From NCBI GenBank assembly GCA_030549495.1, contig JAUIRK010000970.1, positions 124,001 to 188,000 on the forward strand: a stretch of 64,000 nt of DNA. The letters are read 5' to 3'. Numbering within the stretch: position 1 is the first letter of the stretch; each line of letters starts with the position of its first letter. The DNA is from Nectonema munidae (Eukaryota > Nematomorpha > Nectonematoida > Nectonematidae). Below, one piece after another: positions 61,801 to 64,000 of this stretch. The position numbers were made by a program, and so were the translations under genes. A model generated the notes under the pieces. That model had not been told where the DNA came from. It was given only the letters and a program-made list of their open reading frames with translations, and ran no database searches.

Positions 61801-62266
61801 AATATACACCTGTGCTTATAATTCTTCTGTTTAACTCTTTGAGGATGATAATTTTGAAAACTAATCTTAGCAAACCTCAAGAAGTTTGGAACGGGAGACA
61901 ATCTCTCATAATAGTTTGCATATATAAAATATAAATTAAATTATAAAGAATTTCCTTTTATTAATTAGTGAATTCAAAATCATCATGAAAAGTGGAACAC
62001 GAATGCACTAAGGTAAGTAAAAACTTTAAAAATGAAATTACATATTTATATCAAAAGCAGGGGTTTTTGATTTTTTGGAAAACTACCACTCAAACTTCTT
62101 TATTTACAATTTGAAAATAATGGAGAATTCTTATTTCGCTATCCACAGGTATAAGGAAATAAAATCCTTACTTGGTTTTCTTTTGTGACTTTTGAAGGGT
62201 ACTTTTTGGAAAATTGAGCAATATATGTCATGATCGATTTTTCGTCTGGAGTATTAACGTTTATAT
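22731..62266 (-). CDS. Msp300: Nesprin-like gene (SYNE/Msp300), eight internal exons, partial
   Basis: Nesprins are giant outer-nuclear-membrane proteins that bind actin through two N-terminal CH domains and link nucleus to cytoskeleton through a spectrin-repeat rod and a C-terminal KASH domain (established knowledge). Here eight minus-strand exons with GT/AG borders join without phase conflict into about 580 codons. The first ends CH2 with PDEKSIMTYIAQF, the wording of nesprins rather than beta-spectrin (KSIITYV). The rest is charged and helical, consistent with rod. CH1, most of CH2 and the C-terminus are outside. Seven introns of 1.8-9.0 kb are loaded with transposons. Calmin shares the CH2 motif but lacks such a rod. 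Exons are listed separately. Confidence 0.85.
23045..23530. mobile_element. ~480-bp inverted-repeat element with GGACGTTTTGGCC-type subterminal repeats
   Basis: The arms (about 23045-23200 and 23375-23530) are inverted copies. Both end inward in AGTAGTGTTTAACTTGTTAC and carry repeated words such as GGACGTTTTGGCCA / GGCCAAAACATCC. The centre (about 23200-23375) has direct repeats (ACTCAACACAATTATT twice) but no frame. It is probably a MITE of unknown superfamily; repeated words near the ends are common transposase-binding sites. Confidence 0.65.
23531..25490. other. Intron DNA without recognised features
   Basis: AT-rich, with runs of T or A near 23560-23690 that look like poor-quality sequence. 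The plus-strand frame 24824-25063 is low complexity (Y, I, V) and not convincing. Confidence 0.5.
25495..25720. repeat. Minisatellite, ~20-24-bp unit TTTCACTTTAAGTTCGTC
   Basis: About ten imperfect units of (T)n-CACTTTAAGTTCGTC, some shortened to CACTGTTCGTC. The strand is almost free of G except in the GTTCGTC word. No open frame and no inverted partner were seen. Confidence 0.85.
26120..26481. mobile_element. 362-bp MITE with repeat-built inverted ends, copy 1
   Basis: The left end CCATTTTTGGTTCTATTTTG is followed by TCCTTTTGCAATTCTATTTT. The right end is its reverse complement with changes (ATAGAATTGCAAAAGGACAT near 26444). TATATA lies just before the left end. A second copy, with more internal units, is nested in a LINE at 53755-54326. 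The interior is AT-rich and non-coding; CACGTGA at 26181 is the only other word of note. Confidence 0.75.
26482..27015. other. Intron DNA with a (GT)n microsatellite
   Basis: A GT dinucleotide run lies at 26868-26885. The rest is unremarkable AT-rich sequence, apart from a patch around 26530-26720 that is somewhat less AT-rich but has no frame. Confidence 0.6.
27020..27285. repeat. Dispersed repeat, copy 1 (partner at 29650-29960)
   Basis: Shares with the partner a GGAGTG(C/G)AG start, GATTTTAAAG, a GAAGTC-rich middle, CGGAATCCCCA and a tail near TATA. Such GTCGGAGTCGG-like strings are typical of small hAT-type MITEs, but no clear ends or target duplications were found. Confidence 0.4.
27286..27440 (+). 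repeat. Possible tRNA-derived SINE head
   Basis: TATCTTAGTGT (27290-27300) resembles a polymerase III A box, and GGTTTGATTTC (27343-27353) a decayed B box, at a tRNA-like distance. The text cannot fold as a real tRNA. Confidence 0.35.
27441..29645. other. Intron DNA; possible hAT end at 27711
   Basis: No gene. CAGCAGGGGTGGAGAAAAGC at 27709 looks like a hAT-type terminus but has no partner. The rest is AT-rich and structureless to my reading. The plus-strand frame 29267-29464 shows no known motif. Confidence 0.4.
29650..29960. repeat. Dispersed repeat, copy 2
   Basis: Partner of 27020-27285. It contains a small inner palindrome, CAGGGCTGG (29774) to CCAGTCCTG (29841), which may be a compact hAT-type MITE. 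The open frame 29660-29917 crosses it and is probably not a gene. Confidence 0.4.
29961..31821. other. Intron DNA without recognised features
   Basis: AT-rich. Minus-strand frames at 30363-30596 and 30911-31108 lack splice context and known motifs. The frame 31606-31821 is intronic read-through beyond the donor of the neighbouring exon. Confidence 0.5.
31822..32349 (-). CDS. Msp300: Nesprin exon (rod), 176 codons, the longest in the window
   Basis: Acceptor TTATTTAG before 32349 and donor GTAAGT after 31822; phase 0 on both sides. It begins NLKDKNQEIQDLLAVYF, continues helical (EAVQILDILESLKTKLEVF), then a less helical, basic and serine-containing stretch (KVESASMHKETTQ-like through SFYRSSTKRHN), and ends QQQIIEYSE. 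Only the NLKDK frame is open across the acceptor, and it matches the phase-0 donor of exon 41377-41567. Confidence 0.85.
32350..32603. other. Intron spacer
   Basis: AT-rich, nothing seen. Confidence 0.6.
32604..33215. mobile_element. ~610-bp palindromic element with a nested TTAA MITE
   Basis: The arms 32604-32700 and 33115-33215 are inverted copies; both contain ATTTTTCGATCTTA and CATGATAAACT. The centre contains the TTAA MITE at 32956-33071, which must have arrived later. No frame. Ends and target duplication were not resolved. Confidence 0.6.
32952..33075. mobile_element. MITE of the TTTAGTACCAATG family, copy 2
   Basis: Element 32956-33071: the left end after TTAA reads CCGATTTAGTACCAATGTTG, and the right end, inverted, CGCATTTAGTACTAATGTTC. 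Arms carry AGAGAACGCAAAC / GCGTTCGCTACG, as in copy 1. The right target site has become TTAT. Confidence 0.7.
33216..36205. other. Intron DNA; homopolymer tract at 35375-35600
   Basis: No gene. A hAT-like end CAGTGGCGTACTTACC occurs at 34686 without a partner. A short C-rich patch lies at 34020-34090. The stretch 35375-35600 is almost pure A/T homopolymer and looks like sequencing or assembly noise. Frames at 33459-33731, 33596-33841 and 33780-34004 show no motif. Confidence 0.5.
36206..37038 (+). mobile_element. Merlin-type DNA transposon, internally deleted, with perfect 30-bp TIRs
   Basis: Inner TIRs at 36228-36257 and 36993-37022 are exact inverted copies (start ATCACCATTTCGTCTGCC). Outside them GTTTAGGCGGCCAC (36206) pairs imperfectly with GTGGCTGTCTAAAC (37025), so the true ends lie there. 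The plus-strand frame 36281-36496 carries a zinc-ribbon-like N-terminus with W.CN..LC. Frames around 36570-36811 carry ISDKWRAYAGI, LTIDHSKYF and GEHTNSIESLWAFAK, the catalytic text of IS1016/Merlin transposases. The two parts are far closer than in a whole enzyme, so the middle is deleted. No 8-9-bp target duplication could be made out. Confidence 0.85.
37039..38030. other. Intron DNA with one unrecognised open frame
   Basis: The plus-strand frame 37331-37720 (129 codons) contains a more protein-like middle (EDRFGSKRKEAVRGDDLGFN, HHQAYHNTAKLMTKFRID) but I recognise no family. It may be a worn transposon piece. The rest is AT-rich. Confidence 0.35.
38031..38186 (+). pseudogene. hAT/BED-type N-terminal fragment
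   Basis: The frame begins MSDNKNKTKSRYDNCF and continues EEWIQKF and SSHAFCRTCKKK, the pattern of a BED-like finger at the start of hAT transposases (first two cysteines visible). It stops at 38186 (TAG 38184-38186), and no catalytic part follows. Confidence 0.5.
38412..38640 (+). pseudogene. piggyBac (PGBD-like) transposase core fragment
   Basis: The plus-strand frame reads FLTVDEKLLPCRGKLPGKLY, then TRKQKKFGLKIFWVCKVKT before a stop, then AYGGKQGERNFSEKTVM in a decayed frame. VDE..L..CRG and K..K.GLK are signature piggyBac catalytic text, the first conserved D being in VDE. It is only a piece of the core. Three palindromes listed separately follow it. Confidence 0.75.
38712..39250. repeat. 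Three copies of the palindrome TGTCTACATATGTAGACA
   Basis: Copies lie at 38712-38729 (one change), 38889-38906 (perfect) and 39233-39250 (decayed). The first two are each preceded by CTAACT(AT)C-like text. They follow a piggyBac remnant and could be transposase-binding sites or MITE ends. No frames lie between them. Confidence 0.6.
39290..40480 (+). mobile_element. Relative of the 4.1-kb TTAA element, core fragment
   Basis: Text from 39350 to 39560 follows 3620-3840 of the 4.1-kb element (AATTTGACGGTGT, CAATGCCAAATATATGAAC, TTAATTTATTTAATA, GGTTAATTCACCCAAAATAT). To about 40480 it matches the inverse of 16650-17690 at high identity. Neither array nor terminal repeat is present, so this is a core piece. 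Short frames at 40219-40595 have no motifs. Confidence 0.6.
40481..41376. other. Intron DNA, TTAATTAA-rich
   Basis: AT-rich. A run of TTAATTAA-like words lies at 40968-41030. Nothing coding until the donor at 41376. Confidence 0.5.
41377..41567 (-). CDS. Msp300: Nesprin exon (rod), 63 codons plus a split codon
   Basis: Acceptor AAAATAG before 41567 and donor GTAAGA after 41377. The exon opens with two bases (AT) that complete the codon begun by the single A left by exon 49641-50004, giving N; it closes in phase 0. It encodes VSDWEEMIKEKKNYWKKIQC... ending TISHSIE, with the W and heptad spacing of spectrin-type helices. Confidence 0.85.
41568..42475. other. Intron DNA with a 12-bp hairpin
   Basis: TGAACAAAAGTG (42168-42179) pairs exactly with CACTTTTGTTCA (42200-42211) around a 20-base loop. 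The rest is AT-rich with no frame. Confidence 0.5.
42478..42600 (-). repeat. tRNA-derived SINE head
   Basis: On the minus strand an A-box-like TAACTCAAGGTATTGAGTTA (around 42590) is followed about 50 bases later by a B-box-like AGTTCGATACC (42526-42536). Acceptor-stem pairing is absent, so it is not a tRNA gene. The 3' border is unclear. Confidence 0.5.
42601..43702. other. Less AT-rich, unrecognised stretch
   Basis: Markedly richer in G and C than its surroundings (for example 42760-42860 and 43480-43640), with TTACTTAC-type words at 42625-42660. No frame longer than chance and no known repeat or RNA was recognised. It is probably an older non-coding mobile element. Confidence 0.4.
43933..46911 (-). 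CDS. LINE ORF2: APE endonuclease plus reverse transcriptase, about 981 aa
   Basis: Endonuclease motifs: LNVRSL, FLCLQECW, FLGDFNLD (about residue 183) and EEDISDHFPILL (about 247). Reverse-transcriptase motifs: FRPISIVPVIAKIFEK, NQFGFRKGFS, IFLDITKAFDSISH, NRGVPQGSILGPLLF, and YADD at residue 700 (44770-44781). The tail (LPHLSYSLINFG ... NKFCFVCSTY) is the usual C-terminus. All catalytic residues I can name are present. Residue numbers count from a TTG at 46878. There is no ATG before the endonuclease motifs; the first internal ATG lies after LNVRSL. The frame is that of ORF1, separated only by UGA UGA and 11 sense codons. Confidence 0.92.
46912..48030 (-). CDS. LINE ORF1: PHD-like finger plus zinc knuckles, 372 aa
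   Basis: Starts MSDWVCKTCSRDV. Residues 6-66 form a PHD/RING-like cysteine-histidine cluster (C..C...C.EHMLQCFIC..WFCYFC ... C.GC). The middle is lysine-rich with a KKKVTYADVVNK segment. Three cysteine clusters follow at about residues 294-355 (CSNCCLFGHKASQC, CRYCSGSHNGNTC, CTTC...H...CP). Such ORF1 proteins coat the RNA and act as nucleic-acid chaperones in CR1/Jockey-group LINEs (family knowledge). It ends with two adjacent UGA codons, after which the same frame continues into ORF2. Confidence 0.9.
   Translation of the reverse strand: MSDWVCKTCSRDVSENNSHDDCSEHMLQCFICDSWFCYFCIGLQKGFNKIFDKYLSLGMNYICCGCRNRKTENKDAFISNSSSNSNIGDIPLVTKIEQLIQKVEKIEKKIDSPVENKNVPQSKKKVTYADVVNKRNNYCFFVPKIGSENLVEKSSELLKDVQVSSFKHLKKKYCFKFNDSQNMMIASNKLSTENFKIEFVKKVSPKVSLNVDCDVNNDEVLNSIFLKNPNLKKLIDEGEVFNLIFSRNLKTNNRKILVFSLSTKVYKYLADNGFFLYLNFEKYKLYPYILFKQCSNCCLFGHKASQCSRSSVCRYCSGSHNGNTCNSSSNLKCTTCKHNGLESINHSALDFKCPFVQREIEKVKLNTAYDEF
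48221..48988. other. Intron DNA without recognised features
   Basis: AT-rich. The minus-strand frame 48780-49016 has no motif and runs into the adjacent MITE. Confidence 0.5.
48989..49100. mobile_element. MITE of the TTTAGTACCAATG family, copy 3
   Basis: Element 48993-49096 between TTAA at 48989-48992 and 49097-49100. Left end TCCATTTAGTACCAATGTTT; right end inverted ACGCATTTTGTACCAATGTT. About 104 bp, no frame. Confidence 0.75.
49184..49612. repeat. Tandem array, ~100-bp unit, next to an exon
   Basis: Units begin with TTTAATACTAATG(A/G)TC near 49184, 49290 (short), 49329, 49431 and 49527. Each carries AAAATGGACAACA and AATTTTATAAAGTTGTCTG (or the variant AATTCAATAAAATCG). The unit start resembles the end of the TTTAGTACCAATG MITE 90 bp upstream, so the array may have grown from such a copy. 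Its last unit ends about 30 bp from the donor of exon 49641-50004. Confidence 0.8.
49641..50004 (-). CDS. Msp300: Nesprin exon (rod), 121 codons plus one base
   Basis: Acceptor ATTATTTTAG before 50004 and donor GTAATG after 49641. It opens in phase 0 (VLTLLLDMFSKEVGK) and closes with one spare base (A). It encodes long charged helices (RRVIEKFKSSQDEMRKKLDR, YLRYVQAKLKNWESEY) with the W and L spacing of spectrin repeats. The phase fits the exons on both sides. An upstream exon of its own (51776-51888) is also in phase. Confidence 0.88.
50005..50597. other. Intron DNA without recognised features
   Basis: AT-rich spacer; nothing coding. Confidence 0.5.
50598..50808 (-). CDS. GC-rich possible terminal exon with poly(A) signal, product unrecognised
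   Basis: On the minus strand AG at 50809-50810 is followed by 49 open codons (50808-50662) and TAA at 50659-50661: YTRTYVLRTARDRTADVKSR ... HGHTVYDVRDYGS. An AATAAA lies 56 bases downstream (50598-50603). Base composition is near half G+C, against very AT-rich surroundings. It could be the last exon of a separate gene or a retrocopy, or an alternative end of nesprin (exon 51776-51888 ends in phase 0, as needed). The pyrimidine tract is weak. An inverted ATTTTACGT ... ACGTAAAAC inside it also allows a transposon-end reading. Confidence 0.3.
50811..51475. other. Intron DNA without recognised features
   Basis: AT-rich. The minus-strand frame 51183-51365 (QVKDINNEITETFMYCKPEV) is mildly protein-like but lacks splice borders in a usable phase. 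Confidence 0.4.
51476..51570. mobile_element. 87-bp MITE with TTAA target duplication
   Basis: Element 51480-51566 between TTAA at 51476-51479 and 51567-51570. Left end CCCTTTCAGACATTGG; right end inverted CTCTTTCAGGCACATTGG, imperfect by a 2-base gap and one change. It resembles the CCCTTTCGTGA MITE at 14441 in its first bases only. Confidence 0.7.
51776..51888 (-). CDS. Msp300: Nesprin exon (rod), 37 codons plus a split codon
   Basis: Acceptor TTTTTTTAG before 51888 and donor GTAATT after 51776. The two opening bases AA join the G left by exon 56634-56814 to make E; the exon closes in phase 0. It encodes CQYEILEKLVTFLYEDLQNS... ending LHEKIYK. Short, but both borders and phases fit only this frame. 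Confidence 0.8.
51889..52888. other. Intron DNA without recognised features
   Basis: AT-rich; no frame or repeat recognised. Confidence 0.5.
52889..53423. mobile_element. 519-bp non-autonomous hAT-like element with 8-bp target duplication
   Basis: Element 52897-53415 is flanked by TCATAGCA at 52889-52896 and 53416-53423. The ends are inverted: GGTCAGACTAAACACCCC at the left, GGGGTGTTTAGTCTGACC at the right. The interior is built of G/T-rich repeats (GGTGTTTTGGGATG, TTTTGTAGTGCTTTAGAA and TTATTTGGCGTATTTTG several times each), heavily skewed to G and T on the plus strand from 53000 on. An 8-bp duplication fits hAT, though P and Merlin also make 8-bp duplications. Confidence 0.85.
53640..55335 (+). 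mobile_element. LINE 3' part with nested MITE, decayed
   Basis: Reverse-transcriptase text begins with PFEIMNGVPQGSQ (53690-53728), is interrupted at 53755-54326 by a MITE, and resumes LPNSLGKCDIMPFADDITLL (about 54337-54396). The frame 54367-54642 continues (WINSLF, NKSHCIDFL, LLGLIINENLKWNDH). After a frame break 54762-55037 gives SLKISDIYKLKLVIFTWKY. The 3' end is a TTC repeat (55314-55336) after CAATAAATTTC. A different subfamily from the intact LINE (FADD instead of YADD). Upstream coding text before 53640 is not readable. Confidence 0.8.
53755..54326. mobile_element. ~572-bp MITE with repeat-built inverted ends, copy 2, nested in a LINE
   Basis: The left end CCATTTTTACTTCTATTTTG is followed by about eight units of TTTTGCAATTCTATTTTGTC (53780-53930). 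The right end carries the inverse units (AGAATTGCAAAAGAACGAAA, AAAAAGACAAAATAAAG) and closes AACTAAAAATG. TATA-type text at both borders suggests a TA or TATA target. The LINE frame reads through in register when the insert is ignored (FLYI / LPNSLGK), so the insertion is younger than the LINE. Same family as 26120-26481. The frame 53779-54006 is repeat-derived. Confidence 0.8.
55690..56490 (+). mobile_element. 5'-truncated LINE 3' end, decayed
   Basis: Reading starts with EKCYHMEMG, then KQRDLGIIIDNQMKFHG (about 55785-55830), AFTTINLIKDG, NKLGLRKLERVQRKFTKKVV (about 55968-56028), YTDRIKELNLPSLLYRIKRQ, KDWNNLPQNIVDVPT, and FKNRLDFHWS. The order is that of the end of a CR1/Jockey ORF2 after the RT. 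The 3' end TTGCTTAATAAAATA matches the copy at 18368-18909, so both belong to one family. A frameshift and several stops. Confidence 0.8.
56634..56814 (-). CDS. Msp300: Nesprin exon (rod), 60 codons plus one base
   Basis: Acceptor CATTTTAG before 56814 and donor CAG/GTAAAA after 56634. It opens in phase 0 and leaves one base (G). It encodes IYQTFSFKLQENLEHFKENS ... MKWFEMINSQSSETNVIT. It joins in phase to exons 59575-59712 and 51776-51888. Confidence 0.85.
56815..57395. other. Intron DNA without recognised features
   Basis: AT-rich; nothing seen up to the SINE head. Confidence 0.5.
57396..57470 (-). repeat. tRNA-derived SINE head
   Basis: On the minus strand TGGCTTAATAGTGG (57458-57445) is a good polymerase III A box, and GGGTTCGATTC (57416-57406) a near-perfect B box 42 bases on. 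Acceptor-stem ends do not pair, so this is a SINE head rather than a tRNA gene. A short A-rich run follows (near 57384-57391). Confidence 0.6.
57471..57640. other. Intron spacer
   Basis: Nothing recognised. Confidence 0.5.
57645..58045 (-). pseudogene. hAT transposase C-terminal remnant (ZBED5-like) with a probable terminus
   Basis: The minus-strand frame 57854-57666 gives SFPLITQGAFQLSVPFVKTF, then CESGFSSVLAIKTKSRKRLK and HEMRMPLV: the hAT dimerisation domain as in ZBED5/FAM200-type proteins (CEAGFS.L..IKTK.R.RL). Upstream text near 57890 (DPAKEEFIDLHF) fits the preceding segment. Near 58028 the minus strand reads CACGGATTCTCAAATGGGCG, like a hAT terminus. Stops and a large deletion make it dead. 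Confidence 0.75.
58046..59574. other. Intron DNA without recognised features
   Basis: A less AT-rich patch at 58050-58450 lacks a frame. The remainder is AT-rich. The frame 59286-59492 shows no motif. Confidence 0.5.
59575..59712 (-). CDS. Msp300: Nesprin exon (rod start), 46 codons
   Basis: Acceptor TTGGCAG before 59712 and donor AAG/GTAAAA after 59575; phase 0 at both ends. It encodes ESFEKGLKSSKEQNFEYYLK ... NAETEKK, helical and charged, right after the CH2 exon, where nesprins begin their rod. Confidence 0.85.
59713..61040. other. Intron DNA without recognised features
   Basis: AT-rich. The minus-strand frame 59885-60163 is low complexity and lacks splice context. Confidence 0.5.
61041..61457. 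mobile_element. ~410-bp MITE-like element with an internal 24-bp hairpin
   Basis: The left arm ATTCACCGACAATAATTTAT (61047) and the inverted right arm ATTCATCGACAGCAATTTAC (from 61450) pair imperfectly over about 40 bases. In the centre GCTTTGAAATATAATCAATA (61222) pairs with its inverse ending at 61284 over 23 of 24 positions. No frame; target duplication not resolved. Confidence 0.5.
61458..62171. other. Intron DNA without recognised features
   Basis: AT-rich. GGACAAAGAGTC-like text near 61570 is isolated. Nothing coding. Confidence 0.5.
62172..62266 (-). CDS. Msp300: Nesprin exon (end of CH2 domain), 31 codons plus a split codon
   Basis: Acceptor TTATTTCAG before 62266 and donor GTAAGG after 62172. 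The two opening bases AT complete a codon (xAT, probably D). It encodes INVNTPDEKSIMTYIAQFSK and then KYPSKVTKENQ. The last helix of the second calponin-homology domain in nesprins carries the same PDEKSIMTY(V/I)AQF text, which identifies the gene. It closes in phase 0. The exon with the rest of CH2 must lie beyond 64 kb, as none was found from 62.3 to 64 kb. Confidence 0.88.
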
Positions 62267-62915
62267 CTGAAATAATGAAGTTTGGTTTAGAAAATTAGAG
62301 TTTTTTTATTTTAAATAAATTCAAAATGGCAATTTTCGAAAAAACTTTTTTATAAAATTTTTCAATTTATTTTTCCTAAACTATTTTATTTTGTCTTAAA
62401 AAATTTTTGCCTGGAAGAATTAAAAATGGTCGCACTAAATCCCAGATTAAATTAAATAGAAAATATTGAAAATCTATAACACAGTGCTTCCCCTATCCCT
62501 TGTATTTTTCTGTGTGTGTAACACTAAAAATCAAGTAAAAGACATTTGTTTTGCAACCCGAACAAGAATTTCTTTTCCAATGATATGCTCTTTTTTGTTT
62601 AAAATCGTAAGAGAAATTTCATAAGATATCATAATTTCTGTAGTGGTTTGGTGTAAAAATCTACTAATTGTATTCAATATCTGAAAGGTTTTCAAAAACG
62701 TTTCTTTTCACATGAAAAAGTATAGATCTTTATATTTGAATTCTAAATGAAATCTTTCCAAATGTTGAGATTAAATTTTGGTTTCATTTTATATATAAAT
62801 ATATAAATCGGTTTTAGGGCTACTTTTCCCGCAAGCTAGGGTCTAGCTGGTGTTGAATCTATGAAAATAGATATAAAATGACTATATAATTTTACATTTC
62901 CAAAATTCCCTATTT
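62267..62915. other. Intron DNA without recognised features
   Basis: AT-rich; no exon for the missing part of CH2 was found here. Confidence 0.5.
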
Positions 62916-62919
62916 TGTA

Positions 62920-63900
62920 GATCCTCTATTTTAAAAATTTCTTTTTTCCGTATCCTTAAGAACTACTTCTTTCCATGTTAATTTTGGTCTACCCTTAGAT
63001 TTACCAATAGTTTGCTGTTTGTACTCCATATTAATTAACTCTTCAGCTGGTCTTCTGTTTACATGCCCAAACCACCTTAATCTTCGCCTCTCTATTACTT
63101 TATTGATTTCATTTACATTACTTAAACTTCTTATCTTTCATTGCTTTATTTGCCTTTCCAATTAGATTTACAAATAATTCTTAAAATTCTCACCTCAGTT
63201 GTGTTTAGCCTATTTTCTCAACTTCTTTTAACGCCCAACCTTGACTACTGATACTAAACTAGATCTAATACAATTTTTATAAAGATAAACATTTATGTTT
63301 AAAGAAAAAGTATTATCACATAGAACACTACTTAAAGATTTAAATTTCTTCGAAACTAGTTTTATTTTGTGTTCTACTGAGTTACTAACAGTACCTATCT
63401 GATCCATAACCTCTCCCATGTAACAAAATTGATTAACCTTTTCTAGTTCTATATCTTTTATTACTAACTTTTCTTTACTAGTTTCAACTTTTTTAAAATC
63501 TAAACAACTAGTACAATTAAAATTATTAACTTTTAATAAATTACCTTTAATACAAGAGCACCTTTTATGTATCCATTTACTACAAAATGTACAAAATATA
63601 GAATTTCTTTTAGCTCTTATCCCACAAACATCACATTGATCTATTTTTGAAACTAAATTTTGTATATTTGAAGAATCACCTATTTTCACCCACTTGTTAA
63701 TTCTTAAACCCTTATTTTTTTTAATTGTTTTGCAAAAAAAATTTTTTTTTACTTAAATCTTCAAGAGATACAATTAAAATTATATCATCAGAATATAAAA
63801 TTTCGTTAATATCATAAGTTATAAGGTTTCATTTAATCATTTTTACAAAGTATTTGCATATATATTTAAAGTTTTCTTTTCTATTTTGTAAATTGAGAAA
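62920..63900 (-). mobile_element. LINE 3' remnant with zinc-finger linker (minus strand)
   Basis: Read on the minus strand: ILYSDDIILIVSL (about 63800-63770) is the RT active-site box. A frame at 63689-63228 carries CDVCGIRAKRNSIFCTFCSK, then WIHKRCSCIKGN and FNCTSC (a zinc cluster), followed by EKVNQFCYMGEVMDQIGTVS and KFKSLSSVLCDN. At about 63115-62950 IERRRLRWFGHVNRRPAEEL and GRPKLTWKEVVLKD close the element. This order is the end of a widespread animal endonuclease-reverse transcriptase LINE type. Frames are broken between parts. The RT upstream of the active site is not seen. Confidence 0.85.
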
Positions 63901-64000
63901 AATATAAGGAAATGAACCACTGAGTAAATGTAGCCCAGGTTCGGACTCCTGTTATAAGAGATCTCGTCTGTAAATACAAGATAAGAGGAATTTAAGTTTT
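63901..64000. other. Window edge, nothing assigned
   Basis: CAGGTTCGGACTCCTG at 63940 resembles a polymerase III B box, but no A box lies at the right distance. Confidence 0.4.

Noticed and set aside
63940-63955. B-box-like GGTTCGGACTCC
   Set aside because: No A box at a suitable distance on either strand.

Overview
AT-rich, intron- and transposon-filled nuclear DNA of an animal, most likely an arthropod; a copepod such as a sea louse would fit, but that is a guess. There is no bacterial-style gene packing. Coding signal consists of short exons with GT/AG borders and remnants of LINEs and DNA transposons (pogo/Tigger, hAT, piggyBac, Merlin), plus many small palindromic elements.

Host gene: one minus-strand gene crosses most of the window. 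Eight exons (62172-62266, 59575-59712, 56634-56814, 51776-51888, 49641-50004, 41377-41567, 31822-32349, 22731-22865) join with matching splice phases into an open reading of about 580 codons. The first exon ends a second calponin-homology domain with the nesprin-type motif PDEKSIMTYIAQF. The rest reads as helical, spectrin-repeat-like rod. I call it a nesprin (SYNE/Msp300) orthologue. The start lies beyond 64 kb, and the end lies left of 22.7 kb or in a doubtful exon at 21451-21540.

Left region (1-22 kb): a Tigger remnant; a 4.1-kb TTAA-flanked non-autonomous element (2142-6261) with two different ~150-bp tandem arrays; a decayed C-rich LINE with RNase H (7.3-11.9 kb); a hAT transposase remnant (12.6-14.4 kb); TTAA MITEs; an inverted relative of the 4.1-kb element (15-17.7 kb); and two piggyBac pieces split by a LINE fragment with a clean 14-bp target duplication.

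Middle (22-43 kb): gene introns holding inverted-repeat elements, a minisatellite, a MITE whose inverted repeats are built from short tandem repeats, a Merlin remnant with perfect 30-bp TIRs, hAT and piggyBac pieces and a second relative of the 4.1-kb element.

Right (43-64 kb): a LINE with two long open frames (43.7-48.2 kb, minus). Its ORF1 and ORF2 share one frame, separated by tandem UGA codons. Further right are a ~100-bp tandem array next to an exon, a 519-bp hAT-like element with 8-bp target duplications, a LINE carrying a nested MITE, a hAT piece, SINE-like heads and a LINE tail at the window edge. No viral or LTR elements, CRISPR arrays, rRNA genes or intact tRNA genes were recognised.
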